NCBI RefSeq assembly: GCF_000377405.1
Contig: NZ_KB905023.1
Location: 248,001-312,000 of the forward strand
DNA: 64,000 nt
Origin: Thioalkalivibrio sp. ALE31
GTDB lineage: Bacteria > Pseudomonadota > Gammaproteobacteria > Ectothiorhodospirales > Ectothiorhodospiraceae
Reading direction: 5' to 3'
In this document: positions 19,594-27,875 of the stretch, one piece after another
How positions within the stretch are numbered: the stretch's first letter is position 1
Layout of the letters: the number at the start of each line of letters is the position of its first letter
The notes under the pieces: model-generated
The model's database searches: none
Told to the model about the DNA's origin: nothing
What the model saw: only the letters and a program-made list of their open reading frames with translations
Translations under genes and position numbers: made by a program

Positions 19594-20640
19594 CTACGAT
19601 CCCGTCTCTTTGGTCTTTGCGGCGTAGGGAAGATCGCGCACTGGCGCACTGGCAACCCCGACCTGGTCGCGGGTGATCTTTTCGACGTCCTCGCGGGCCT
19701 TTTCGGCGTCGTTGACCCAGGTGCGGTAGAACTCGAACGGACAATCCGCGACGCCCTTGTCGCCATCGCCCGAGTCGTGCATCCCGGTGTAGCCGCGATG
19801 CAGCAGCTTGAACAGGTGGTTCTGCGACTGGTCATTGGCGCGCGCATCCCGGATCTCCGGGATCGAGAGCTGCGCATACTGGATACCATTTTCCTCGGTC
19901 CCGCATTCGCCCAGGGTGCGGCCGTCGAAGCCGACCACCGCAGAGTGGCCGAAGTAGCTGTAGACGCCGTCGAACCCGGTGGCGTTGGCCACCGCAACAT
20001 AGGTGTTGTTGGCCCAGGCCATGCACTTGGACATGTTCACCTGCTGTTCCTTGGCGGGGTACATGTAGCCCTGGCAGCGCACGATCAGTTCGGCGCCCTT
20101 CATCGCGCAGTCGCGCCAGATCTCGGGATAGTTGCCGTCGTCACAGATGATCAGGCTGAGCTTCAGCCCCTTCGGGCCCTCGGAGACGTAGGTGCGATCG
20201 CCTGGATACCAGCCCTCGATCGGGCACCAAGGGATGCACTTGCGGTACTTCTGGACGATTTCACCCTTGTTGTTCATCAGGATCAGGGTGTTGTAGGGCG
20301 CCTTGTTCGGGTGCTCCTCGTGCCGCTCGCCGGTAAGCGAGAACACCCCCCAGACATTGGCCTTGCGGCAGGCCGCCGCGAAGATCTCGGTCTCGTCGCC
20401 CGGGATGGTGGCAGCGGTCTCCATCATCTCGTCATGGTCGTACATGATCCCCATGGTGCTGTACTCGGGGAAGATGACCAGATCCATGCCGGGCAGACCC
20501 TGCTTCATGCCCAGGATCATGTCGGCAATCTTCTGCGCGTTGTCGAGGACTTCGCCTTTGGTGTGGAGGCGGGGCATCTTGTAATTCACCACCGCCACGC
20601 CCACGGTATCGGGGCTGCTGGAAATGTCGCCGTGTCGCAT
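19594..20640 (-). CDS. amiE: Aliphatic amidase (acylamide amidohydrolase)
   Basis: 348 residues of the nitrilase superfamily. The catalytic triad falls at the same numbers as in the Pseudomonas enzyme: Glu59 (IFPEYS), Lys134 ([10 protein letters not shown]) and Cys166 ([11 protein letters not shown]). It hydrolyses short amides such as acetamide or propionamide to acid plus ammonia in the cytosol. It lies 48 bp after urtE on the same strand, so importer and amidase are probably one transcription unit. AmiF-type formamidases are homologous, but the N-terminus [20 protein letters not shown] and the length favour AmiE. Confidence 0.95.
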   Translation of the reverse strand: MRHGDISSSPDTVGVAVVNYKMPRLHTKGEVLDNAQKIADMILGMKQGLPGMDLVIFPEYSTMGIMYDHDEMMETAATIPGDETEIFAAACRKANVWGVFSLTGERHEEHPNKAPYNTLILMNNKGEIVQKYRKCIPWCPIEGWYPGDRTYVSEGPKGLKLSLIICDDGNYPEIWRDCAMKGAELIVRCQGYMYPAKEQQVNMSKCMAWANNTYVAVANATGFDGVYSYFGHSAVVGFDGRTLGECGTEENGIQYAQLSIPEIRDARANDQSQNHLFKLLHRGYTGMHDSGDGDKGVADCPFEFYRTWVNDAEKAREDVEKITRDQVGVASAPVRDLPYAAKTKETGS

Positions 20641-20688
20641 GGATGTTTGCTCCTCTAGCTAATAGGTGTACCGGCCCACGGGGCCGGA

Positions 20689-21378
20689 TCAGATCGACAG
20701 ATACCCGCTGATGGTCTGTTCGTCGCAACTGGCGCGATCGGTTTCGTGCACGATCTCGCCGGACTCGATCACCAGCAGGCGGTCGGCAATCGCCATCGTG
20801 AAACTCAGGATCTGCTCGGAGACCACGATGGTGATCTCGCGCGAGCGGCTGATCTCGTTCAGGGTGCTGGCGATGTCCTTGATCACCGACGGCTGGATGC
20901 CTTCCGTGGGTTCATCCAGCAGCAACACCTTGGGGTTGGAGACCAGGGCCCGCGCGATCGCGAGCTGCTGCTGCTGGCCGCCAGAGAGATTGCCGCCCTT
21001 GCGGTGCCGCATCTCGTGCAGCACCGGAAACAGGTCGAAGATCTCGGACGGAATACGGCGGCTTTTGACCGTTTCCAGACCGGTGGCGATGTTCTCCTGC
21101 ACGGTCAGGCCGGGAAAGATCATCCGTCCCTGGGGGACATAGGCCAGACCAGCCGCCACCCGTTTGTGAGTAGGCATACTGGAGAGATCCTGCCCATCCA
21201 GGTTGACCTGCCCGTCTTTCGACTGGATCAGGCCCATCAAGGTCTTGAACAGGGTCGTCTTGCCCATGCCATTGCGGCCCATGACGGCCAGGGTCTCGTT
21301 GTCCCCGACCGAGATGTCGAGCCCCTTGATGACTCCGATCTCTCCATAGCCGGAACGCAATCCTGTTACTTGAAACAT
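20689..21378 (-). CDS. urtE: Urea/amide ABC transporter ATP-binding protein UrtE
   Basis: 229 residues of the LivF-type ATPase. Walker A is MGRNGMGKTTL, signature NLSGGQQQQLAIARAL, Walker B VLLLDEPTEGIQPSV. The EGIQPS after Walker B is usual for UrtE. With UrtD it powers import through UrtB/UrtC. A 27-bp gap separates it from urtD. Confidence 0.93.
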   Translation of the reverse strand: MFQVTGLRSGYGEIGVIKGLDISVGDNETLAVMGRNGMGKTTLFKTLMGLIQSKDGQVNLDGQDLSSMPTHKRVAAGLAYVPQGRMIFPGLTVQENIATGLETVKSRRIPSEIFDLFPVLHEMRHRKGGNLSGGQQQQLAIARALVSNPKVLLLDEPTEGIQPSVIKDIASTLNEISRSREITIVVSEQILSFTMAIADRLLVIESGEIVHETDRASCDEQTISGYLSI

Positions 21379-21405
21379 GTCGTTTTGTCCTCTGCAGAAT
21401 CTGCG

Positions 21406-22152
21406 TCAGTGGCCCAGGTAGACCTCGATCACCCGGGGATCGGACTGCACCGTTTCCATATCCCCTTCGGCCAGCACCTTGCCCTGGTGCATGACGGTGA
21501 CCTTCCGGGCGATCTGCTTGACGAAGTTCATGTCGTGTTCGATCACGATCACCGAACGTCCCTCGGTGATCCGGTTGAGCAGGTCCGCGGTCAGCTCGCG
21601 TTCGCGCACGCTCATGCCCGCCACCGGCTCGTCCAGCAGCAGGAGTTCCGGGTCCTGGATCAGCAGCATCCCGATCTCCAGCCACTGCTTCTGCCCGTGA
21701 CTCAGCTCCGAGGCGGGGCGCTCCAGCATGTCGGTGAGGAAGATGGCCTCAGCCGTCTCGCGAATCTTGCGGTCGACCTTCGGCGTGTTCTTGAACAGCA
21801 GCGCCCCGAACACGGTCTTGCCCTCCGGATACGAGACCTCGAGGTTCTCGTAGACCGTGAGTCCCTCGTAGACCGAGGGCGTCTGGAACTTGCGGCCCAC
21901 CCCCTTCCAGACGATCTGGTGTTCGCGCAGGCGGGTCAGTTCGGTGTCACGGAACTTGATCGAACCCTCGGTGGGCTTGGTCTTGCCGCAGATCAGGTCC
22001 AGCAGCGTCGTCTTGCCGGCGCCATTGGGACCGATGACCACCCGCAGCTCCCCGGTGTCGACATAGAAGTTGAGGCCCTCGATCGCCTTGAACCCGTCAA
22101 ACGAGACGGTCAGATCCTCGACGGCGAGCAACAAGGGGGTATGGGTCGTCAT
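21406..22152 (-). CDS. urtD: Urea/amide ABC transporter ATP-binding protein UrtD
   Basis: 248 residues of the LivG-type ATPase. Walker A IGPNGAGKTTLLDLICGKTK, the Urt-typical KPTEGSIKF, the signature ELSHGQKQWLEIGMLL (SHGQ instead of SGGQ, a UrtD trait), and Walker B LLLLDEPVAGMS. The start overlaps the urtC stop by 4 bp. Confidence 0.95.
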   Translation of the reverse strand: MTTHTPLLLAVEDLTVSFDGFKAIEGLNFYVDTGELRVVIGPNGAGKTTLLDLICGKTKPTEGSIKFRDTELTRLREHQIVWKGVGRKFQTPSVYEGLTVYENLEVSYPEGKTVFGALLFKNTPKVDRKIRETAEAIFLTDMLERPASELSHGQKQWLEIGMLLIQDPELLLLDEPVAGMSVRERELTADLLNRITEGRSVIVIEHDMNFVKQIARKVTVMHQGKVLAEGDMETVQSDPRVIEVYLGH

Positions 22153-23315
22153 TTGCGGGCCTCCTGGGCAGCCTGGGGATCAATGGCACGGGGGGTATCG
22201 GAAGGGGGCGCGCCCGGACGCCAGCCCATGCGCACCAGGAAGGCCTCCACGCGCGGGCGGACATGGGTGTTGTAAAGCCCCGCCAGCCCGTAGGGCGCGA
22301 ACATCACCACCGCGATAAACACGGCACCGATCAGGAACAGCCACAACTGCGGGAAGGCCTCGGCAAAGGTCACCCGGGCATAGCCCACCAGCAACGAGCC
22401 ATAAACGGCACCCAGTAGCGACAGCCGGCCACCCACCGCGGCGAAGATCACGAACTCGATCGACGGGATGATCCCGATGATGCTCGGGGACATGAAGCCG
22501 ACCTGCAGGGTGAACATCGCCCCGCCGATACCGGACATGAAGCCGGCCAGGGCGAAGATGAAGATCTTGAAGTAGGCCACGCTATACCCGGAGTAGCGGA
22601 TCCGGTTCTCCTGGTCACGCGTGGCCATCAGGATCCGGCCATACTTGGTGGAGAGCACCCACATCCCGAGCGCGATCATCGCGAACAGCAGCACGACCGT
22701 GGCGAAGTAGAAGACAACCAGCGCCTGGTCCGTGTGGATATCCCATCCCTTCAGCGTGCGCAGGTCGGTGATGCCGTTAACACCGCCGGTGTAGCCTTGC
22801 TGACCGATCACCAGGATGGTGGCAATGGTCACGATGGCCTGGGTGATGATCGCGAAGAACACCCCGCTGACCCGTCGGGTGAACAGTGCGAAGCCGATAA
22901 AGGCCGCAAACAGCGCGGGCAGGGTCAGGATCGCCAGCACCGTGAAGGTCAGGCTGTGGAAGGGTTCCCAGAACCAGGGCAGCGAGGTGATCTGGTTCCA
23001 GTCCATGAAGTCCGGGATCCCCGGCGTGGTCTGGATGGCGGTGGCCTCAGGCGTCGAGGCCTCCAGCTTGAGGTACATCGCCATCGCGTACCCGCCGATC
23101 CCGAAGAACAACCCCTGGCCGAGGCTCAGCAGGCCGCCGTACCCCCAGGCCAGGACCAGCCCGACCGCGACGAAGGCAAAGGCCAGGAAGCGCCCCGTGA
23201 GGTTCAGGCCATCCACGTCCATGGTCAGCGGGAACACGACCAGCAGGATGAAGGCCAGGATCAGCAGCCCTGGCAGGCCCTTCTTGCCCAGTAACATCTG
23301 CAATGCGTTATTCAT
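22149..23315 (-). CDS. urtC: Urea/amide ABC transporter permease UrtC
   Basis: 388 residues of LivM type with about ten hydrophobic segments and the Urt-typical LAWGYGGLLSLGQGLFFGIG then GYAMAMYLKLE. A cytoplasmic C-terminal tail ends after MGWRPGAPPSDTP. It forms the inner-membrane channel with UrtB. Overlaps urtD by 4 bp; 28 bp from urtB. Confidence 0.95.
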   Translation of the reverse strand: MNNALQMLLGKKGLPGLLILAFILLVVFPLTMDVDGLNLTGRFLAFAFVAVGLVLAWGYGGLLSLGQGLFFGIGGYAMAMYLKLEASTPEATAIQTTPGIPDFMDWNQITSLPWFWEPFHSLTFTVLAILTLPALFAAFIGFALFTRRVSGVFFAIITQAIVTIATILVIGQQGYTGGVNGITDLRTLKGWDIHTDQALVVFYFATVVLLFAMIALGMWVLSTKYGRILMATRDQENRIRYSGYSVAYFKIFIFALAGFMSGIGGAMFTLQVGFMSPSIIGIIPSIEFVIFAAVGGRLSLLGAVYGSLLVGYARVTFAEAFPQLWLFLIGAVFIAVVMFAPYGLAGLYNTHVRPRVEAFLVRMGWRPGAPPSDTPRAIDPQAAQEARK

Positions 23316-23343
23316 TTCTCTGTGACTCCCGGAAGAGGCCCGC

Positions 23344-24264
23344 CTAGCGGCGGACCTTGCTCTTGAACAGACCTTCGGGGCGCATCATCAGGATCGCGAT
23401 GATGACGAGCAGCGTGGTCACCTTGGCCATGGAACTGCCCAGGAAGAACTCGAGGATCGACTGACCCTGGGCAATGAGGAAGGCGGAAACCACGGTTCCG
23501 GAGATGCTGCCGGCCCCGCCGAACACGACCACCAGGAAGGTGTCGACGATGTAGAGCGTGCCGCTCGTGGGCCCGGTGGAGGAGATCATCGTGAACGCCG
23601 CGCCGGCGATCCCCGCCACGCCGCAGCCGAGCGCAAACGTCAGGCGATCCACCCAGCGGGTATTGATCCCGACCGCCGCACTCATCTCGCGGCTGGCCAT
23701 GGTCGAGCGCACTCGCAGGCCCCAGCGCGAGCGATACATCAGCCAGACCACGCCGAGAGTGACGATCACGGTCAGCACCATGATCGCCATGCCGTTGATC
23801 GGGATGTCGATCATCGGCGTCGGGCGCCAGGAGCCCTCCAGCCATGAAGGGGTGGAAGGACTCACCTCGCGCGCGCCGAAGATCGAGCGGAAACCCTGCT
23901 GCATGACCAGCGCCAGCCCCCACGTCGCCAGCAGCGTATCCAGCGGACGGTGATACAGGTGCCGGATCATCAGCACCTCGATCAGCATTCCGAACAGGAA
24001 GGCCGAGAGAAACGCCAGCGGGATCGCCAGCAGAATGTAGTATTCGGTCGCCCAGGGGCCCAGGCCGGAGGCCAGGGTAGACACCATGTAGGTGGTGTAG
24101 GCCCCGAGCACCATGAATTCGCCATGGGCCATGTTGATGACCCGCATCTGGCCGAAGATGATCGCCAGCCCCAGGGCCATCAGAAGCAGGACCGAGAAGA
24201 AGCTCAGCCCCGCGAAGCCCTGCATGGCGGTGATCGCCATCAGGTCCTGCATTGAGTAATCCAT
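23344..24264 (-). CDS. urtB: Urea/amide ABC transporter permease UrtB
   Basis: 306 residues of LivH type, multi-spanning, with FGQMRVINMAHGEFMVLGAY near the N-terminus and GAGSISGTVVSAFLIAQGQS near the C-terminus. It is the short form, without the long periplasmic N-terminal domain found in some UrtB proteins. It follows urtA after 95 bp holding an RNA hairpin. Confidence 0.93.
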   Translation of the reverse strand: MDYSMQDLMAITAMQGFAGLSFFSVLLLMALGLAIIFGQMRVINMAHGEFMVLGAYTTYMVSTLASGLGPWATEYYILLAIPLAFLSAFLFGMLIEVLMIRHLYHRPLDTLLATWGLALVMQQGFRSIFGAREVSPSTPSWLEGSWRPTPMIDIPINGMAIMVLTVIVTLGVVWLMYRSRWGLRVRSTMASREMSAAVGINTRWVDRLTFALGCGVAGIAGAAFTMISSTGPTSGTLYIVDTFLVVVFGGAGSISGTVVSAFLIAQGQSILEFFLGSSMAKVTTLLVIIAILMMRPEGLFKSKVRR

Positions 24265-24315
24265 GAACGGTATTCCCTGAAGCGGGAGCCGGGTGGCTCG
24301 TTACGGGATTCAGGA

Positions 24316-24349
24316 GGGGGCGCCGGACCGGCCAGCGGCCGACACCCCC
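24316..24349 (-). other. Intercistronic RNA hairpin between urtA and urtB
   Basis: Arms 24316-24326 and 24339-24349 pair over 11 positions on the minus strand, two of them G-U. On the plus strand the same two positions would be C-A mismatches, so the stem is stable only in the urt transcript. No T run. It is probably an mRNA stabiliser favouring urtA over the permeases. Confidence 0.6.
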
Positions 24350-24359
24350 GCGGTACGGC

Positions 24360-25622
24360 TTACTGATAGCCTTCGGGGAACGGATCCGGCTCGATCAGAT
24401 CGGATTCCCACACCACATCGGCCTGACCATCGCGGCGCCACTGACCGATCCGGGTCTTGCTCCACAGGTGGTGGTTGTCGTGGACCTTCACGTAGCCTTC
24501 CGGTGCCTGGTTGAGCTCGATCCCCGGCGAGTGGGCAGTCACCTTGGCCACATCGAAACTTCCAGCGCGTTCGACCGCTTCCTTCCACAGCCACGGGCCG
24601 AGATAGGCAGCCTGGGTCACGTCGCCGATCACGCTGTCCTCGCCCCAGCGTTCCTTGAACGCGCGCACGAACTCCTGGTTGTTCTCGTTATCCAGGCTCT
24701 GGAAGTACTTCATGCTGGAGTAGAATCCCTCGACATTCTCGCCGCCGATGCCCAGCACCTCGTCCTCGGTGGTCGCCAGGTTCAGCAGGGTCTGGTTGCT
24801 GCCGTCCAGGCCGGCGGAAACGAGCTGGCGGAAGAACGCGACGTTGGAACCGCCGACCACCGCGCCGTAGATCGCATCCGGACGCCGCAGGCGAATGCGG
24901 TTGATCATGGAGCCGAACGAGGTATGGCCCAGCGGCGCATAGTCCTCGCCCACCACCGAGGCCCCGTCGAGGTGCTGTTCGATATGGATGCGCGCGATCT
25001 TCATGGTGGTGCGCGGCCAGATGTAGTCGGAGCCCACCAGATAGAAGGTGCGCACACCCTTCTCGTTGTACAGCCAGTTCAGGCTGGCAAGGACCTGCTG
25101 AGTGGCCTCCTGGCCCGTATAGATCACGTTCGGGGACTGCTCGAGGCCCTCGTAGAAGGTCGGGTAGTACAGCAGGCCGTTCTCGCGTTCGAGAACCGGC
25201 AGCACCGCCTTGCGAGAGGCAGACGTCCAGCAACCCATGATCGAGGCGACATTGTCCTCGCGCAGCAGTTTGCGCGCACGCTGGGCGAAGGTCGGCCAGT
25301 CACTGGCGCCGTCTTCGGTGATGATCTCGAGCTTGCGGCCGAGGATGCCGCCCATCTCGTTGATCTGTTCGATGGCCAGGGTCTCGGCCTCGACCGACCC
25401 GGTCTCGGAGATCGCCATGGTGCCGGTCAGCGAGTGCAGGATGCCGACCTTGACCGTGTCATCGGTCACGGCCAGGCCGGTGGTGTTGATCTCGGAGGTG
25501 GCCGGCTTGGCAAACAGTGAACCGGACCCCGCAATACCGGTCGCCATAATGGGGAGAGCGGCCATCGATTTCAGCAGTCGACGGCGGGTGAAAGAAGGCT
25601 TCTTGCTGTCGGTCATTGTCAT
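24360..25622 (-). CDS. urtA: Periplasmic urea/short-amide-binding protein of the Urt importer
   Basis: 420 residues. A Tat-type signal (FTRRRLLKSMAALPIMATGI) is followed by a type-1 periplasmic-binding fold: VKVGILHSLTGTMAISETGS, MGCWTSASRKAVLPV, GLLYYPTFYEG and VGSDYIWPRTTMKIA. These are shared by UrtA, AmiC and FmdD, so the ligand may be urea, a short amide, or both. Amidase downstream and formamidase nearby make amides a real alternative. A sigma-54 promoter match lies about 70 bp upstream. Confidence 0.9.
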   Translation of the reverse strand: MTMTDSKKPSFTRRRLLKSMAALPIMATGIAGSGSLFAKPATSEINTTGLAVTDDTVKVGILHSLTGTMAISETGSVEAETLAIEQINEMGGILGRKLEIITEDGASDWPTFAQRARKLLREDNVASIMGCWTSASRKAVLPVLERENGLLYYPTFYEGLEQSPNVIYTGQEATQQVLASLNWLYNEKGVRTFYLVGSDYIWPRTTMKIARIHIEQHLDGASVVGEDYAPLGHTSFGSMINRIRLRRPDAIYGAVVGGSNVAFFRQLVSAGLDGSNQTLLNLATTEDEVLGIGGENVEGFYSSMKYFQSLDNENNQEFVRAFKERWGEDSVIGDVTQAAYLGPWLWKEAVERAGSFDVAKVTAHSPGIELNQAPEGYVKVHDNHHLWSKTRIGQWRRDGQADVVWESDLIEPDPFPEGYQ

Positions 25623-25689
25623 ATACCTCGGTTGAACCTAGATGAAGGGCGCACGTGGGCCGCTGCCTGCGTGAACGCAACGGGACTGC

Positions 25690-25705
25690 AGCAAGACGCA
25701 TGCCA
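25690..25705 (-). promoter_or_regulatory. Sigma-54 (-24/-12) promoter of urtABCDE-amiEB
   Basis: On the minus strand TGGCAT-GCGTC-TTGCT: a -24 element one base off consensus and a perfect -12 element, with GG-to-GC spacing exactly 12. The predicted start near 25679 gives a leader of about 57 nt to urtA. Confidence 0.8.
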
Positions 25706-25815
25706 CCATCCAGATTGGCCAACAAAAGCCTAGTAAGAGATGACCACCGAGCGCCTCGGGGGAGCGGCCGGCCACACCCAAGCACGCGCAACTTGGGGGC
25801 GTTAATACCCCTTTT

Positions 25816-25830
25816 GCACTGGAACAGTGC
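25816..25830. promoter_or_regulatory. NtrC-type enhancer box between urtA and the regulator gene
   Basis: GCACTGGAACAGTGC is a perfect 6-3-6 palindrome and equals GCAC-N7-GTGC, the core of NtrC sites. It lies about 113 bp upstream of the urtA -24 element, normal for an enhancer. The divergent regulator could also use it. The rest of the 333-bp gap (25623-25955) shows no gene. Confidence 0.65.
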
Positions 25831-25955
25831 GCTCGATGGGGCGAAGGGAGTGCACAACCGCAAACGCTCAACGCGCGGTTGATCCACGGCATACAAGGCG
25901 CGATTCCTGCATGCGGACTCACCACAAGCCAAACCACGAACGTGCGCGCAACCCC

Positions 25956-27599
25956 ATGAACGAGAGCCGACAAGGAGGGACGACCGACACGCTGCGTCTT
26001 CAGCTTTCGGTCCTGCAGGAAATCGCAAAGCTGCTGGACCGGCCCCTCGATCCTCCCCACACGGTGCGCGGTATCCTGCGTTTGCTGTCGCAGATGCTGG
26101 GTCTCAACTGCGGGCGGGTACTGGCTCCGGATGGCGACGGGCAGCTTCTGGAGGTTCGCTATTCCTACGGCTTGACCCATGCCCGACTCAGGGAGGGGGC
26201 GTTCTCGGTTGGCTACGATGAAGGTGTGACCGGATTGGTCATGCGTACCGGTTCCACAGGTCTGGTACCCGATATCGACCGCGAGCCTTTGTATCTGCAA
26301 CGCATTACCGAGCGGCCCGGCGACGACTTAACGCGCCTGGCCTTTATAGCCGTACCCATTCTGGAATCCGGCAAGCCGGTCGGGGTCTTGTCGGTACAAA
26401 AGGAAGGGGGTCACGAGACGCCGTTCGAAGCGGATATCGCAACCCTCAAGGTTGCCGCGTCCGCAATTGGCCAGGTGATGCGAATCGGTGCGTTCATCCG
26501 GCAGGAAACGGAACACCTTCTGCACGAAAACCAGAGCCTGCGGAACTCAGTCACCATGGAGGGCATGCTCCAGAAGAGCCTGGCTCACGGGATCATCGGT
26601 TCGTCGGAAGCCCTGCTCGATGCGGTCAAGCAATGCATTCAGGTAGCGCCCAGTGACGCCCCGGTGATGCTCCTTGGGGAATCCGGCACCGGCAAGGAAA
26701 AATTTGCCCGGATGATCCACCAACAGACGGACCGCAGCGATCGTCCGTTTATCTGCATCAACTGCGCAGCCATCCCCCCCGACCTCCTTGAATCAGAGCT
26801 CTTTGGTCACGAGAAAGGGAGCTTCACCGGCGCGTCCGGACGCAAGAAAGGTAAGATCCTCCAGGCCGATGGCGGGACCCTCTTCCTGGATGAGATCGGC
26901 GACATGCCCCTGCAGCTTCAATCCAAGCTGCTACGGGTGCTCCAGGAACGGCAGGTTGACCCTATTGGTGCAGCCCAGCCGATCCCGGTCAACTTTCGAC
27001 TGATAAGCGCCACCCACGAGGACATGCAGGCGCACGTCAACTCCGGTGGTTTCAGGCTCGACCTCTTCTACCGGATCAACGTTGTACCGGTATATCTGCC
27101 TCCCCTGCGCGCCCGCCAGGGTGATATCCGCCCCTTGACGCTGCATTTCCTCAACGAGCTCAACCACCGCTACCAGCGCAATATTGCCCTCCACCCGGAT
27201 GCCCTCACCGCACTGGAGCGCTATGGCTGGCCCGGCAATGTTCGCCAATTACAGAACGTGGTGGAACGCGCGGTGCTGATGGCGGAAAGTGACCGTATTC
27301 GGCCCGCTCAGATCCAGCAGATCCTTACGGAACAGGCAACAGTTCAAGTACCCGAAACGGCGACCGGCTCGCCTTCTCAAACGGATGGCCGACGATTCCT
27401 GGCGAACCACGGCGAAGGATCCGCGGATACCGAGGTGGGCCGCTATCAATGGGTGCGCCAAGAGGAGGCGGAAGACATCGTCAACGCCCTGAATCAGTGC
27501 AGCGGGAACCAGTCGCGAGCAGCACGCCTGCTGAACCTATCCATACGCCAGTTGCGGTATCGGATCGAAAAGCTGGGGCTGGAGGTTCCGCGTCGATAA
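25956..27599 (+). CDS. GAF-domain sigma-54-dependent activator (NifA-like architecture)
   Basis: 547 residues from the ATG at 25956 (a start at 25911 would add 15 residues; neither has a strong ribosome site). An N-terminal GAF sensor (about residues 25-175: LLSQMLGLNCGRVLA, GVTGLVMRTG, AVPILESGKPVGVLSVQKEG) is followed by an AAA+ sigma-54 domain with Walker A GESGTGKEKF (near 240), ELFGHEKGSFTGA (GSFTGA replaces GAFTGA near 288) and Walker B GGTLFLDEIGD. A Fis-type HTH (NQSRAARLLNLSIRQLRYRI) ends it. It diverges from urtA and precedes fmdA, both with sigma-54 promoters, so it probably activates one or both. No phosphorylation domain is seen; the GAF ligand is unknown. Confidence 0.88.
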   Translation: MNESRQGGTTDTLRLQLSVLQEIAKLLDRPLDPPHTVRGILRLLSQMLGLNCGRVLAPDGDGQLLEVRYSYGLTHARLREGAFSVGYDEGVTGLVMRTGSTGLVPDIDREPLYLQRITERPGDDLTRLAFIAVPILESGKPVGVLSVQKEGGHETPFEADIATLKVAASAIGQVMRIGAFIRQETEHLLHENQSLRNSVTMEGMLQKSLAHGIIGSSEALLDAVKQCIQVAPSDAPVMLLGESGTGKEKFARMIHQQTDRSDRPFICINCAAIPPDLLESELFGHEKGSFTGASGRKKGKILQADGGTLFLDEIGDMPLQLQSKLLRVLQERQVDPIGAAQPIPVNFRLISATHEDMQAHVNSGGFRLDLFYRINVVPVYLPPLRARQGDIRPLTLHFLNELNHRYQRNIALHPDALTALERYGWPGNVRQLQNVVERAVLMAESDRIRPAQIQQILTEQATVQVPETATGSPSQTDGRRFLANHGEGSADTEVGRYQWVRQEEAEDIVNALNQCSGNQSRAARLLNLSIRQLRYRIEKLGLEVPRR

Positions 27600-27661
27600 A
27601 CCTGCTTACATCCCAGCCAATCGTAAGCCAGAGCAGAGGTCTCCCGTTCCAAATGGCGCGC

Positions 27662-27699
27662 AATGGCAGTCATTGTCGAACAATCCTGCCTCTGCCATT
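27662..27699 (+). promoter_or_regulatory. Nested dyads upstream of the fmdA promoter
   Basis: AATGGCAG (27662-27669) / CTGCCATT (27692-27699) enclose ATTGT-CGA-ACAAT (27672-27684). Centred about 90 bp before the predicted fmdA start, it could be an activator site. It could also be a weak terminator of the regulator gene, which ends at 27599, but no T run follows. Confidence 0.45.
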
Positions 27700-27744
27700 A
27701 CTTCACATTCACGACACTGGCGCCCGCCGTTTCAACGCGCCCAC

Positions 27745-27760
27745 TGGCACGATTCTCGCT
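27745..27760 (+). promoter_or_regulatory. Sigma-54 (-24/-12) promoter of fmdA
   Basis: TGGCAC-GATTC-TCGCT: perfect -24 element, exact 12-bp GG-to-GC spacing, -12 element one base from TTGCT with GC kept. The predicted start near 27771 leaves a leader of about 105 nt. Confidence 0.7.
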
Positions 27761-27814
27761 AGTTATCGACTGCATCAGCACGCGTCGGGCTTCCACAAGT
27801 CGTGACGCCTGAGC

Positions 27815-27849
27815 CAGGAACCGGCGAAGCGACAGCCCGCCGGTTCCTG
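27815..27849 (+). promoter_or_regulatory. Strong hairpin in the fmdA 5' leader
   Basis: CAGGAACCGGCG (27815-27826) and CGCCGGTTCCTG (27838-27849) form a perfect 12-bp stem with an 11-nt loop. It ends about 15 nt before the GGAGA ribosome site and 26 nt before the ATG. No T run follows, so it is not a simple terminator; it could stabilise or control the mRNA. Confidence 0.7.
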
Positions 27850-27875
27850 CCGGAATCACCATACTGGAGAGACTC

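Noticed and set aside
20746-22275. Open frame antisense to urtE and urtD
   Set aside because: Runs across two real genes and their gap, His/Gln/Leu-rich, typical of reverse-complement translation.
27662-27699. Rho-independent terminator of the regulator gene
   Set aside because: The nested dyads lack a T run and lie 63 bp past the stop; I kept them only as a possible binding site.
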